DNA of 64,000 nt from CF-46 sp042408445 (GTDB taxonomy: Bacteria > Chloroflexota > Limnocylindria > Limnocylindrales > CSP1-4), in the NCBI GenBank assembly GCA_042408445.1, contig JBHORC010000023.1:124001-188000 (forward strand), given 5' to 3'. Positions 9,214 through 18,076 of the stretch are shown one piece after another (the first letter of the stretch is position 1; every line of letters begins with the position of its first letter). The notes below the pieces were generated by a model, which saw only the letters and a program-made list of their open reading frames with translations, did not search any database and was not told the DNA's origin. The position numbers and the translations under genes are program-made.

Positions 9214-9236
9214 AAACCGGTTTGCTAAACCGGTTT
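9214..9236. promoter_or_regulatory. double LacI-family operator (AAACCGGTTT x2)
   Basis: Two perfect 10-bp palindromes AAACCGGTTT at 9214-9223 and 9227-9236, 13 bp centre to centre, in the spacer between the GH57 operon and the divergent lacI gene. The CG-centred palindrome is typical of LacI-family maltose regulators. A related site lies between glgP and glgA. The repressor is most likely the adjacent lacI product. Confidence 0.8.
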
Positions 9237-9247
9237 TTGCCGGCAGC

Positions 9248-9253
9248 ATCATA
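9248..9253 (-). promoter_or_regulatory. -10 box for the GH57 operon
   Basis: TATGAT on the minus strand, a 5/6 match to consensus, about 7 nt before a predicted start near 9241. The double operator then lies just downstream of the start, a position where it would block transcription. No convincing -35 was found. Confidence 0.45.
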
Positions 9254-9316
9254 CATGCGCGCCGACGTCCCGAGTCGCACCGGCGGCCGTCCGCAACGGA
9301 CCGAAGGAGGAGCGTC

Positions 9317-10396
9317 GTGGAGCAGGTCGTCCGGCGGGTGACGATCGCCGACGTGGCTGCCCGGGCCGGCGTGTCCAAGACGGCCGTCTCGTTCGCGTTC
9401 AACAGCCCGGATCGGCTCAACGCGGCGACCGCATCGCGCATCCTCGACGTCGCCCAGGAGCTCGGGTACCGGCCGGATCCGGTCGCCCGGATGCTGGCCC
9501 ACGGCCGGACCGGAGCGATCGGCATCCTCACGCCGCAGGACCTCTCGACGATGTTCACGAACCCATGGTTCAGCCTCTTCAGCGCCGGAATTGCCGGTGT
9601 GGCGGAGGAGCAGGGCTACGGGCTTCATTTCATCTCGCCGCTGCACGGGTCGCTCACGCGGGCGATCCACCGGGCGACCGTCGATGGGGTCGTTGCGATC
9701 GGGCTCACGGACGATCACCCGGAGATCGACGAGATCCGGCGGGCGCGCCTGCCGATCGTGCTCGTGGACTCGAATGGCTCGGACGACGCCGTCACGGTCG
9801 ACGTGGACGATGAGGCCGGTGCTCGGCTCGCCGCGCGGCATGTGGTGGAGCTCGGGCATCGGAGCGTCGGGATCCTGGCGTTCGACGGCCCGGCATCCAC
9901 GCCACAGGACGACCGCGGTGTCGTCGCCCGGCGGCTGCGCGGCTACCGCTCGGAGCTGGCCACTGCCGGGATCGAGGTGCCGGGCGCGGCCGTCGCGACG
10001 GGCGTCGCGAGCATCGACGGCGGCCGGACGGCCTTCGAGCGCCTGCGCACAACAGGTCGCCCGGCGACGGCGATCCTGGCGATGAGCGACGCGATGGCCA
10101 TCGGCGCGATCCGAGGGATCCACAGCCTGGGACTCACGGTGCCGGGGGACGTCTCGGTCGCCGGCTTCGACGACATCGACCTGGCCGCCTCGACCGATCC
10201 GCCGCTCACGACCGTCCACCAGCCCGTTCGTCGAAAGGGCGAAGCGGCGATCGAGCTGCTCCTCGCGATGATCGAGGGGCGGAACCCGCCGCCCGGCCGT
10301 CGCCGCCTGGAGACGGAGCTGGTCGTCCGGTCCTCGACGGGCCCGGCGCCGGCCGCCGCGACCTCCGCGCCGCACGGCGCACCTGGCGGCATCTGA
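9317..10396 (+). CDS. LacI-family regulator of alpha-glucan genes
   Basis: 359-aa repressor. Residues about 6-60 are the LacI helix-turn-helix and hinge (TIADVAARAGVSKTAVSFAF, then ILDVAQELGYRPDPVARML). Residues about 65-335 form the periplasmic-binding-protein-like effector domain, ending SVAGFDDIDLA and TTVHQPVRRKGEAA. A strong AAGGAGGAG ribosome binding site sits 6 nt before the GTG at 9317, which fixes the start. It lies between GH57 and GH13 amylolytic genes and next to the AACCGGTT operators, so a maltose or maltodextrin effector is likely (inference). Its stop is followed one base later by the GTG of the GH13 gene, so the two are co-transcribed. Confidence 0.92.
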   Translation: MEQVVRRVTIADVAARAGVSKTAVSFAFNSPDRLNAATASRILDVAQELGYRPDPVARMLAHGRTGAIGILTPQDLSTMFTNPWFSLFSAGIAGVAEEQGYGLHFISPLHGSLTRAIHRATVDGVVAIGLTDDHPEIDEIRRARLPIVLVDSNGSDDAVTVDVDDEAGARLAARHVVELGHRSVGILAFDGPASTPQDDRGVVARRLRGYRSELATAGIEVPGAAVATGVASIDGGRTAFERLRTTGRPATAILAMSDAMAIGAIRGIHSLGLTVPGDVSVAGFDDIDLAASTDPPLTTVHQPVRRKGEAAIELLLAMIEGRNPPPGRRRLETELVVRSSTGPAPAAATSAPHGAPGGI

Positions 10397-10397
10397 C

Positions 10398-11885
10398 GTG
10401 GCAACGATCGATCCGCCGGCCTGGGTCGCCGACAGCGTCTTCTTCCAGATCTTCCCGGACCGCTTCGTCCGGAGCGGCCGGGTGCCTGCGCCGGGACCGT
10501 TCGAGCCCTGGGACGACGCGCCAACGCGGACCGGGTTCAAGGGCGGGGATCTGTTCGGCGTCGCGTCACGGCTCGACGAGCTGGCCGATCTCGGGATCAA
10601 CGGGCTGTACCTCAACCCGATCTTCAGCGCGGCCTCGAACCACCGCTACAACGCGACGGACTACCTCTCGGTCGACCCGCTGCTCGGCGGAGACGCGGCC
10701 CTGCGCGAGCTCCTGGACGCCGCCCACGAACGCGGGATCCGGGTCGTCCTCGACGGCGTCTTCAACCACTCCGGTCGCGGCTTCTTCCCGTTCCAGCATG
10801 TCCTCGAGAACGGGGCGGCGTCGCCGTACCGCGACTGGTTCTACCTGGACCCCGACGTCCTCGATGGCCGGCGGGGGATCGACGGCTACGGTCCGGGCAG
10901 CGGCGGGGCCGGCGGTGGCGGTGGCCCGGGCTACGCCAGCTGGTGGGGCGTGCCATCCCTGCCGAAGCTCCGCGTCGAGCATCCGCCGCTCCGCGAGTAC
11001 CTGTTCGGCGTCGCCGAGCACTGGCTCCGGTTCGGGATCGACGGCTGGCGGCTGGACGTCCCGGCGGATGTCATCGACCCCACCTTCTGGCCGGAGTTCC
11101 GGCAGCGGGTCCGCGCCATCCGGCCCGATGCCTACCTCGTCGGCGAGATCTGGAGCGAGTCACCGGAATGGCTGCTCGGCGACCGCTTCGACGCGTTGAT
11201 GAACTATCCGCTGGCGCTCGCCATCCTCGGCTTCGCGAGCGGCGGGCAGCTGGACCGGGAGGCGATCGCGGGCCAGACGGACTACGCCCGGTTCCTGCAC
11301 CCGCTCGACGGCCGCGCCTTCGGGGCTCGGCTCCACGCGCTGTTCGAGCTGCACGATCCGGCGGTGACCGCGGTCCAGTACAACCTCATCGGCAGCCACG
11401 ACACGCCGCGGGCGCGAACCGTGCTGGCCGGCGACCTCGCCGCCCTCCGGATCGCGACGCTGCTCCTCCTCACGCTCCCCGGCGCGCCCTCGCTCTACTA
11501 CGGCGACGAGCTGGGGATGGAGGGTGGCGCGGACCCGGACTGCCGCCGTGCCTGGCCGACGGCCCCCGACGAGGCGGCGTTGGCCCACCGCGCGTTCGTC
11601 CGAGCGGTCGCCCATGCCCGACACGAGCACCGCGCTCTCCGGCGCGGGGTCGCCCACGTCGCGGCCACGGACGGCGCGGCGATCGCGATCCTGCGGGAGG
11701 CGGACGCTGAGCACGCGCTCGTCGCCGTGAACGCCGGCCGGGAGACGGCACGCCTGATTGTCGACGGCGGGCCGGACGCCCTGGCGAGCCTGACGCCGCT
11801 CGCCCTGCCGGAGATCGCCACCGGTCGGCTCACGGATGGAGGAGCGATCGAGCTGCCGCCGCAGTCGGCGCTCGTGCTCGTCTAG
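10398..11885 (+). CDS. GH13 neopullulanase / cyclomaltodextrinase-like amylase
   Basis: 495-aa cytoplasmic GH13 enzyme. Region I is DGVFNHSG, region II GWRLDVP (nucleophile Asp220), region III VGEIWSE (acid/base Glu250) and region IV GSHDTPR (Asp335). The catalytic set is complete. It lacks the long N-terminal immunoglobulin-like domain of classical neopullulanases; the barrel starts near residue 10 (WVADSVFFQIFPDRF). A glycine-rich loop lies around residues 160-175. It should hydrolyse maltodextrins, cyclodextrins or pullulan to small sugars. It follows the lacI gene by one base and shares its operon and regulation. Confidence 0.9.
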   Translation: MATIDPPAWVADSVFFQIFPDRFVRSGRVPAPGPFEPWDDAPTRTGFKGGDLFGVASRLDELADLGINGLYLNPIFSAASNHRYNATDYLSVDPLLGGDAALRELLDAAHERGIRVVLDGVFNHSGRGFFPFQHVLENGAASPYRDWFYLDPDVLDGRRGIDGYGPGSGGAGGGGGPGYASWWGVPSLPKLRVEHPPLREYLFGVAEHWLRFGIDGWRLDVPADVIDPTFWPEFRQRVRAIRPDAYLVGEIWSESPEWLLGDRFDALMNYPLALAILGFASGGQLDREAIAGQTDYARFLHPLDGRAFGARLHALFELHDPAVTAVQYNLIGSHDTPRARTVLAGDLAALRIATLLLLTLPGAPSLYYGDELGMEGGADPDCRRAWPTAPDEAALAHRAFVRAVAHARHEHRALRRGVAHVAATDGAAIAILREADAEHALVAVNAGRETARLIVDGGPDALASLTPLALPEIATGRLTDGGAIELPPQSALVLV

Positions 11886-11895
11886 CCCGGGATCG

Positions 11896-14115
11896 CTAGC
11901 GGGCTGGCGCCTCGCTGGCGGGCGGCGGGGCGGCGTCGGTCGCGGCAGCCGCGCCGCGCGGCTGTCCGGCCGCCGGCAGGTACAGCTTCTCGACGTAGTC
12001 GTGGAGCATCCGCGTCGTGGAGAACCGCCACAGGTTCGAGGCCATCGAGCGACGCATGAGCGCGGCCCATCGCTGCGGGAGCCCGTTCGCGTCCCGGTCG
12101 TAGTAGCAGGGGACGATCTCCTCCTCGAGGAGGCGGTACAGGTCCTGGACGTCGGCCCAGTCCTGGGCTCCCTCGTCCGGGTTCGTCTCGCGGCCGCCGA
12201 TCGCCCAGCCGTTGTCGCCGGTCCAGCCCTCGTCCCACCAGCCGTCGAGGACGCTCACGTTCACGACGCCGTTCACGGCGGCCTTCATCCCGCTGGTGCC
12301 CGATGCCTCGAGCGGCCGGCGCGGGTTGTTCAGCCAGACATCGACGCCGGCGACGAGGTAGCGGGCGATCCGCATGTCGTAGTCCTCGACGATGAAGACG
12401 CGGCCGCGCAGCTTCTCCGACCGGGACCGGGCGAAGATGTCCTGGATGACGGACTGACCCGGCCGGTCCGCGGGGTGAGCCTTCCCCGCGTAGACGATCT
12501 GGACGGGCCGATCCGCGTTCCACAGGATCCGGGCCAGCCGGTCGAGGTCGGTGAACAGCAGGCCGGCGCGCTTGTAGGTCGCGAACCGCCGGGCGAACCC
12601 GATCGTGAGGATCGACGGGTCGAGCGCAGACTCGACGTCGTCCAGGACGGTCGGCGCCTCGCCGTGGCGCGCGAACTGCACCCGGAGCCGGCGCCGGGCG
12701 AAGATCGCAAGCTCCAGCTTCTCGCGCTCGTGGGTCTCCCAGAGCTCCGCGGTCGGAATGTCGGCGAGCCGGTCCCAGAACGGGCCGACCTCGCCCTCCG
12801 CGTCGAGGTCGTCGAGGTTCGCGTCCACGGAGCGCGAGAGCATCTCGCCCACGGCATTGCCGGCCCAGCTCGGGACGTGGATCCCGTTCGTGACGCCGAG
12901 GATCCGATGGGGCGAGATGCCTTCCCACGTGGCGTTCGCGGTTTCGGCGTGGAGCTGGCTCACCGCGTTCGCGTCGTTCGTGAGGCGGAGTGAGAAGCCG
13001 GTCATGTCGAAGGTGGAGCGGTCGCCTTCCGGGCCCAGCCCGAGCTCGAGCACCGCGTCGACCGGGACCACGCCCGTCGTCGATCGTCCGTCACCCTCGA
13101 GCAGCGGCCCCGCGATCCGCCGGACGAGGTCCGCCGCGAAGCGCTCGTTGCCGGCCGAGACCGGCGTGTGGATCGTGAAGACGCTGTTCCGGCGGACTTT
13201 CGACCAGGCCGTCTCGAGGTCGTCGCCGGCGGCCACGTGCTCCCGCGCCCGCTCCGCGAGCAGGAACGCCGAATGGCCCTCGTTCAGGTGCCAGACCGCC
13301 GGGTCGATGCCAAGCGCGCGGAGGGCCCGAACGCCGCCGGCCCCGAGGACGAGCTCCTGGTGGAGCCGCATCTCCCGGCCGCGGACGTAGAGGATGTGGG
13401 TGATCGGCCGGTCGCCGTCGTCGTTCTCCGGGATGTCGGTGTCGAGCAGGAGCACGGGCGTCCGCCCGACCTGGACGCACCAGACCGCGATGTGGAGGTC
13501 GCGACCGGGGAGTGCGATCGTCACCGTGAGCGGCTCGCCCCCGCGTCCCTGGACCCGACCGACGGGCCACGTCCGGAGGTCGTAGTCCGGGTAGGCGTGC
13601 TCCTGGTGGCCGTCGGCATCGATCGTCTGATGGAAATAGCCGCGCCGATAGAGCAGTCCGACGCCGACGAACGGCAGCGCCATGTCGGACGTCGTCTTCA
13701 TGTGGTCGCCGGCGAGCACGCCGAGGCCGCCGGAGTAGATGCCGAGCGCCTCGGACAGCCCGTATTCCGCACAGAAGTACGCGACGGGACCCGGAAGCTC
13801 GTCGGCGTGATGGCGCTCGAACCATCGGTCGGCGCCGTTGGACATGTAGCGCTCGAACTCGCGGATGACCTCGCCGGCCTCCGCCATGAAGCTCGTGTCG
13901 TCGAGCAGGCGGGTCCAGTCGACCGGGCCGGCGAGCACGGGGATCGGGTTGCGGTGCCGGTTCCAGGCACGGCGGTCGATCCGGCTCCAGATCGAGCGAG
14001 CCCGCGGGTGCCACGCCCAGTACAGGTTGTAGGCGAGCGGCCGCAGGCCCTCGAGGGCCGGCGGGAGCCGGAACGAAGCGCCCGGAATCGTCGGGACGAG
14101 GACACGGCTGGGCAT
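11896..14115 (-). CDS. glgP: alpha-glucan phosphorylase
   Basis: 739-aa GT35 enzyme releasing glucose-1-phosphate from the ends of glycogen or maltodextrin with phosphate, in the cytoplasm. The N-terminal DUF3417-like part (LRPLAYNLYWAWHP) marks the alpha-glucan phosphorylase subgroup common outside proteobacteria. Other landmarks are FCAEYGLSEALGIYSGGLG, HLNEGHSAF and the PLP-binding motif EASGTSGMKAAVNG (Lys611). The C-terminal 20 residues are Ala/Pro-rich. Start ATG 14115 lies 9 nt after a TATCAT -10 box, so the mRNA may be leaderless or nearly so. The gene is divergent from glgA, with an AACCGGTT operator over the predicted -35. Confidence 0.95.
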   Translation of the reverse strand: MPSRVLVPTIPGASFRLPPALEGLRPLAYNLYWAWHPRARSIWSRIDRRAWNRHRNPIPVLAGPVDWTRLLDDTSFMAEAGEVIREFERYMSNGADRWFERHHADELPGPVAYFCAEYGLSEALGIYSGGLGVLAGDHMKTTSDMALPFVGVGLLYRRGYFHQTIDADGHQEHAYPDYDLRTWPVGRVQGRGGEPLTVTIALPGRDLHIAVWCVQVGRTPVLLLDTDIPENDDGDRPITHILYVRGREMRLHQELVLGAGGVRALRALGIDPAVWHLNEGHSAFLLAERAREHVAAGDDLETAWSKVRRNSVFTIHTPVSAGNERFAADLVRRIAGPLLEGDGRSTTGVVPVDAVLELGLGPEGDRSTFDMTGFSLRLTNDANAVSQLHAETANATWEGISPHRILGVTNGIHVPSWAGNAVGEMLSRSVDANLDDLDAEGEVGPFWDRLADIPTAELWETHEREKLELAIFARRRLRVQFARHGEAPTVLDDVESALDPSILTIGFARRFATYKRAGLLFTDLDRLARILWNADRPVQIVYAGKAHPADRPGQSVIQDIFARSRSEKLRGRVFIVEDYDMRIARYLVAGVDVWLNNPRRPLEASGTSGMKAAVNGVVNVSVLDGWWDEGWTGDNGWAIGGRETNPDEGAQDWADVQDLYRLLEEEIVPCYYDRDANGLPQRWAALMRRSMASNLWRFSTTRMLHDYVEKLYLPAAGQPRGAAAATDAAPPPASEAPAR

Positions 14116-14124
14116 GCGGGCAGG

Positions 14125-14130
14125 ATGATA
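14125..14130 (-). promoter_or_regulatory. -10 box of glgP
   Basis: TATCAT on the minus strand, 9 nt before the glgP ATG. A TTCAGA-like -35 lies 16-17 nt upstream and is covered by the AACCGGTT operator. Confidence 0.5.
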
Positions 14131-14148
14131 GCCGCTGGGTCTCGCGTC

Positions 14149-14160
14149 TGAACCGGTTTA
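14149..14160. promoter_or_regulatory. LacI-family operator between glgP and glgA
   Basis: TGAACCGGTTTA, with the palindrome AACCGGTT, matches the two operators upstream of the LacI gene 5 kb away. It overlaps the predicted -35 region of glgP and lies about 45 nt upstream of the glgA -10. Confidence 0.7.
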
Positions 14161-14202
14161 GCGCCCTGCGGGCGCAAACGCCGCGACGCAGTCGGCCCCG
14201 GC

Positions 14203-14208
14203 TACGAT
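14203..14208 (+). promoter_or_regulatory. -10 box of glgA, leaderless arrangement
   Basis: TACGAT followed by 6 nt and then the glgA ATG at 14215. Transcription would start at or next to the ATG, and no ribosome binding site precedes it. Confidence 0.55.
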
Positions 14209-14214
14209 GCGCCG

Positions 14215-15729
14215 ATGCCGCTCCGCGTCGCGATGATCGCCGCCGAATGCGAGCCGTGGGCCAAGACCGGCGGGCTCGGCGACGTCGTCGACGCGCTCGC
14301 CCGGAGTCTCGGCCGACTGCCGGCGGCCATCGCCGGTCCGGTCGACGTCTTCCTGCCGCGCTACCGGTCCATCGAGCTGCCGTCCGGCGCGCGCGGCGAC
14401 GGTGATGAGAGCGCTCACCGTCAGGTCGTGCGCGTTCCGGATCCGCTCGCACCGGACGGCACGAGCGACGTGACGATCGTCGACGTGTTGACGAACGGCT
14501 ATCGGCTCCGGCTCGTCGACCACCCCGCCGCGTTCGACCGGGACGGCCTGTATGGCCCGCCCAGCGGCGGCGATTTCGAGGACAACGCGTGGCGGTTCGG
14601 GCTGCTCTGCCGGGCCGCCCTGGAGACGCTTCGCACAGAGCCCGACGCGCCCGTCGACGTCGTCCACCTGCACGATTGGCACACCGGTCCGGCCGCGATC
14701 CAGCGGGACGCGTGGCTCGCCGACGATCCGGTCATCGGCCGCGCCGCGATGGTCATGACCCTCCACAACCTCGCCTATCACGGCTGGACGGATCGGACGC
14801 AGCTCCGCCAGCTCGGCCTCGTGCCAGGCGGCGGGATCGTCGGGGAGGAGGCGGACGGCGTCGACCTGATCCGCGAGGGGATCGTCCGGAGCGAGGTCGC
14901 GAACACCGTCAGCCCCGGGTTCGCACGTGAGGCGCTGACGCCAGAGGGCGGCTTCGGCCTCGACGACGCGCTCCGGGCAAAAGGCGACCGCTTCGTCGGC
15001 ATCCTGAACGGGCTCGACACCGTCGTCTGGGACCCGGCCACCGACCCGGACCTTGCCGCTCGCTACTCGGCGGACGACCTGACGGGCAAGGCGGCGTGCC
15101 GGACGGATCTCCTGGAGCGGCTCGGGTTCGATCCCCACGACGACGGAGCGGTCCTCGGGATGATCGGCCGGCTCGACCCGCAGAAGGGCTTCGACCTCGT
15201 CGCGGCGGCGGCTCCGCGTCTGGTCGCCGCTGGCGTGCGGATCGTCGTCCAGGGCTCCGGCGATCACGCGCTCGCCGCGCCGCTCCAGGCGCTCGCCACG
15301 CAGCGGCCGGATCGGGTCGCGCTGATCGAGCGATTCGACCGGGCGATGGCCCGCCGGATCTACGCCGGCGCCGACTTCTTCCTCATGCCGTCGCGGTTCG
15401 AGCCGTGCGGCACCGGCCAGATGGTCGCCTTGCGCTACGGGACGCCGCCGATCGTCCGACGGACCGGTGGGCTCGCCGACACCGTCATCGACGTCGTCGC
15501 GAGCCCCCGGACCGGCACCGGCTTCGTCTTCGACGCGGCGACGCCGGAGGCACTCGAGGTCGCCTGTCGCGCGGCGATCGAGATGCGCGCGGCGGGCGGT
15601 GTCCGCTGGGACGAGCTGATCGCGCGCGGGATGGCGGTCGATTTCGGTTGGGATCGTGGGTCCGCACCCCGGTATGCGGCCCTTTACGAGCGGGCGGTCT
15701 CGATCCGTCGGGGCGGCGCCGCCGGCTGA
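14215..15729 (+). CDS. glgA: glycogen synthase
   Basis: 504-aa GT5 glucosyltransferase that extends alpha-1,4-glucan, in bacteria normally from ADP-glucose. N-terminal KTGGLGDV (Lys17) binds the nucleotide sugar. DVVHLHDWHTG, GMIGRLDPQKGFDL and the C-terminal FEPCGTGQM with RRTGGLADTV are family hallmarks. Length is close to the usual 480-500. It is divergent from glgP, so synthesis and breakdown share one intergenic operator region. No glgB (branching) or glgC (ADP-glucose synthesis) gene is in the window. The ATG follows a -10 box by 6 nt, so the transcript is probably leaderless. Confidence 0.95.
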   Translation: MPLRVAMIAAECEPWAKTGGLGDVVDALARSLGRLPAAIAGPVDVFLPRYRSIELPSGARGDGDESAHRQVVRVPDPLAPDGTSDVTIVDVLTNGYRLRLVDHPAAFDRDGLYGPPSGGDFEDNAWRFGLLCRAALETLRTEPDAPVDVVHLHDWHTGPAAIQRDAWLADDPVIGRAAMVMTLHNLAYHGWTDRTQLRQLGLVPGGGIVGEEADGVDLIREGIVRSEVANTVSPGFAREALTPEGGFGLDDALRAKGDRFVGILNGLDTVVWDPATDPDLAARYSADDLTGKAACRTDLLERLGFDPHDDGAVLGMIGRLDPQKGFDLVAAAAPRLVAAGVRIVVQGSGDHALAAPLQALATQRPDRVALIERFDRAMARRIYAGADFFLMPSRFEPCGTGQMVALRYGTPPIVRRTGGLADTVIDVVASPRTGTGFVFDAATPEALEVACRAAIEMRAAGGVRWDELIARGMAVDFGWDRGSAPRYAALYERAVSIRRGGAAG

Positions 15730-15756
15730 CGGCTCGCCGAACGGGCGCTCGCTCTC

Positions 15757-15775
15757 CGCCGCTTCGTCAGCGGCG
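15757..15775. terminator. hairpin between convergent glgA and hydrolase genes
   Basis: CGCCGC and GCGGCG form a 6-bp stem around the loop TTCGTCA, inside the 51-bp spacer where two genes converge. There is no T tract. Confidence 0.4.
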
Positions 15776-15780
15776 CCAGG

Positions 15781-16695
15781 TCAGCGGCCGGCCGCCGTGG
15801 GATCGATCGCCCGGAGCAGGGCAAGGGTCGTTGCCTCCGCGCGCGTCCGCATCGGCCCGTGGGTGCCACCCGCGATCGTCGTGACGCGCTCCTCCCCGAT
15901 CAGCGTCGCGATCTCCGCTGCCGTCGCGTCGGGGACGAGGCCGCCGGCCGCCGGCTCGCCGCGGACGAGCCGGATTCGCTCCATTGCGACACGGCCCGCG
16001 GTCCCGGCCAGCTGCCGCAGCTCGGCGAGGCCGCCGTCCCAGTCGCCGTTGTCGCCGAGGATCGCTCGGACCGCCGCTTCATCGAACTGCGTCAGCGCCT
16101 CCGCCTTGCCGGCGAGATCGCCCCAGGACCAGGTCGGGTGGATGCCGGCGAGCGTCCGGAGCGCGGCCTCGACATCGTCCTGATGCCCGTCGGCGGGGTC
16201 GTCGAGCATCGCGACCATCGTCGCCGCGGGCGCCGCAGGCGGATCGAGCAGCACCGAGATCGCCGGCTCGAGGCCGACCGCCGGCATCGCTGCGAGCGTC
16301 ATCGCACCCCAGCTGTGCCCGACGATCGCGAGGTCGTCGCGCGCCAGACCGGCCGCAGCGACGAACCCAGCGATGAACCGGGCGTTGTCACGGAACGCCA
16401 CGCCGCCGTGCCAGTGGCCGGTTCGACCGTGGCCCGGCTGATCGATCGCGACGACTGTGCGCCCGAGGCCCGCCGCCAGGGCCGGGCCGATCCGCCACCA
16501 GATCCGCGACGAGGCCGTGACGCCGTGGAGGAGCAGCAGCGGCGGCGCGTCGCGTGGCCCCCAGCGTCGGACGGCGAACGGAATCCCGTCGGAGGTGACG
16601 ACGTCCTCGTCCGGCGCCGGTGGATCGTCGAGGGCGGCGACTACGGCGGGCGGAAGGTCTCGCTCGGAAGCGCCGAGCGGCTCGGGGAGCGCCAC
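15781..16695 (-). CDS. alpha/beta-fold hydrolase
   Basis: 304-aa serine hydrolase of the alpha/beta superfamily. LLLLHGVTASSRIW contains the oxyanion His-Gly, VGHSWGAM the nucleophile elbow (Ser128), DQPGHGRTGH the following loop, and His279 in GGTHGPMR is the probable catalytic histidine. Cytoplasmic, no signal peptide. The motif order resembles epoxide hydrolases, haloperoxidases and C-C hydrolases, but the substrate cannot be deduced. The GTG start at 16695 is 6 nt after a TACGGT -10 box with no ribosome binding site, another probable leaderless gene. It diverges from the ACT-domain gene. Confidence 0.85.
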   Translation of the reverse strand: MALPEPLGASERDLPPAVVAALDDPPAPDEDVVTSDGIPFAVRRWGPRDAPPLLLLHGVTASSRIWWRIGPALAAGLGRTVVAIDQPGHGRTGHWHGGVAFRDNARFIAGFVAAAGLARDDLAIVGHSWGAMTLAAMPAVGLEPAISVLLDPPAAPAATMVAMLDDPADGHQDDVEAALRTLAGIHPTWSWGDLAGKAEALTQFDEAAVRAILGDNGDWDGGLAELRQLAGTAGRVAMERIRLVRGEPAAGGLVPDATAAEIATLIGEERVTTIAGGTHGPMRTRAEATTLALLRAIDPTAAGR

Positions 16696-16701
16696 GTCTC
16701 G

Positions 16702-16707
16702 ACCGTA
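16702..16707 (-). promoter_or_regulatory. -10 box of the alpha/beta hydrolase gene, leaderless
   Basis: TACGGT on the minus strand, 6 nt before the GTG start at 16695. No clear -35 is visible. Confidence 0.4.
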
Positions 16708-16767
16708 TCACGACCGGGATGGCTCCTCGCCACGCTGTGGCCGGCTGCTCGCCGCGCGGAGCCCCGC

Positions 16768-16773
16768 TAGACT
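16768..16773 (+). promoter_or_regulatory. -10 box of the ACT-domain gene
   Basis: TAGACT in the context CGCTAGACT. The same CGCTAGACT string precedes the aldehyde dehydrogenase gene at 60731, so this seems a preferred -10 in this genome. Confidence 0.45.
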
Positions 16774-16827
16774 CGTCCGGCAGTCGTCTTCGCGCGCCGA
16801 ATCGCGCCCCACGTGCCGGAGGTCTCG

Positions 16828-17217
16828 ATGGCCAACCAGTTCGTCGTCGAGCTGAAGAACCAGCCCGGAGGTCTCGCCGTGCTCGCGGAGCTGCTCGCGG
16901 CGCGCGGCATCGACCTTCGCGCGATCGGCGGCGGCGGGATCGGCGACTCGGGCCACATCATCATGACCACGGCCGACGACGACGGTGCCCGGTCGGTCCT
17001 CGAGGACGGCGGCTACACGTTCATCGAGGGCGAATCGATCCTGACCGAGGTCGACGATCGTCCCGGCGGCATGGCCCGGCTCTCCCGCCAGCTCGCTGAT
17101 GCCGGGGTGAACATCTACGGGCACCTGTTCCTCGGGCGGTGGGGTGATCGGGCGATGTTCGCGTTCGTCGTCGACGACCCGGAGAAGGCCCGGCCGATCC
17201 TCGAACGCAAGGCCTGA
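16828..17217 (+). CDS. tandem ACT-domain protein
   Basis: 129-aa protein made of two ACT domains. The first (about residues 3-65) has VELKNQPGGLAVLAELLAARGI; the second (about 68-129) has VDDRPGGMARLSRQLADAGVNI. Each shows the PGG turn typical of ACT folds, which bind amino acids or other small ligands and often act as allosteric or regulatory subunits. No catalytic or DNA-binding domain is attached. The ATG at 16828 is chosen over an upstream ATG at 16813 because a GGAGG site lies 5 nt before it. Its ligand is unknown. Confidence 0.8.
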   Translation: MANQFVVELKNQPGGLAVLAELLAARGIDLRAIGGGGIGDSGHIIMTTADDDGARSVLEDGGYTFIEGESILTEVDDRPGGMARLSRQLADAGVNIYGHLFLGRWGDRAMFAFVVDDPEKARPILERKA

Positions 17218-17239
17218 CCGGCAGCCGAGCGCGACGGCG

Positions 17240-17995
17240 ATGTTCGACGACGAGCAGCGGTACCTCTTCGATCTCCAGGGCTGGATCACCGTCCCCGATG
17301 CGCTGGATCCAGCGCTCGTCGCGGCGCTGAACGCGGAGTTCGACCGGCGGATCGCGGCGGCCGTGCCGCCCGACGCGAATGCCTGGCGGTTCGGCGACAT
17401 CCTCGACTGGGGACCGGACTGGCTCGGCCTCATCGACAACGAGGCCGTCATCGATGTCCTCGAAGGGATCCTCGGTGCCGGGTTCCGGCTCGACCACGAC
17501 TACGCCGACGTCATCCGGCGCGGCAAGGGCCCGATCGGAACCGTGCTCCATGGCGGCGCGACGCCGTTCGACCCGGGACAGTCGTACCAGGTCCGCGACG
17601 GCCAGATCCGCTCGGGGCTCGTGGTCGTCGCCTACAACCTTCGCGACGTGAATCCGGGCGACGGCGGGTTCGCGGGAGTCGCCGGAAGCCACAAGGCGAA
17701 CTTCGCGCTGCCCGAGGCATGGCACGAGCTGGACGTCGATCCGCCGCGGCCATTCGTGACGCCGGTCACCGGGCCGGCCGGGACGGCGGTGATCTTCACG
17801 GAGGCGCTGTCACACGGGACGCTGCCGTGGCGCGGGGCAGGGGAGCGCCGGACCGCCTTCTTCAAGTACAACCCCCACCCGATCGCGTGGTCGGGTCGCT
17901 TCTATGACCGCGAGCGCTATCCGGGCCTGACCGAGCGGCAGCGGGCGATCCTCGAGCCGCCGAATGCACGCTACGGCGGCCGGCCGACGGCCTGA
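17240..17995 (+). CDS. phytanoyl-CoA dioxygenase (PhyH) family protein
   Basis: 251-aa Fe(II)/2-oxoglutarate-dependent oxygenase-like protein. It starts with YLFDLQGWITVPDALD, typical of PhyH proteins. The middle has VLHGGATPFDPG (possible iron ligands), then VVVAYNLRDVNPGDGGF and GSHKANF; late SHGTLPWRG offers the distal His and RRTAFFKYNPHP the 2-oxoglutarate-binding Arg. Substrate unknown; such proteins act on lipids, secondary metabolites or halogenated compounds. It follows the ACT gene by 22 nt, so the two may be co-transcribed, though nothing else links them. The ATG at 17240 is preferred since the sequence upstream overlaps the ACT gene and is not PhyH-like. Confidence 0.8.
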   Translation: MFDDEQRYLFDLQGWITVPDALDPALVAALNAEFDRRIAAAVPPDANAWRFGDILDWGPDWLGLIDNEAVIDVLEGILGAGFRLDHDYADVIRRGKGPIGTVLHGGATPFDPGQSYQVRDGQIRSGLVVVAYNLRDVNPGDGGFAGVAGSHKANFALPEAWHELDVDPPRPFVTPVTGPAGTAVIFTEALSHGTLPWRGAGERRTAFFKYNPHPIAWSGRFYDRERYPGLTERQRAILEPPNARYGGRPTA

Positions 17996-18076
17996 CGACT
18001 CGAGGAGCCGCCACAGATCGAACGACAACAAGGGGCCATTCGGCCCATGCGCGCACGCAGGACCGTCAGGAAACTC

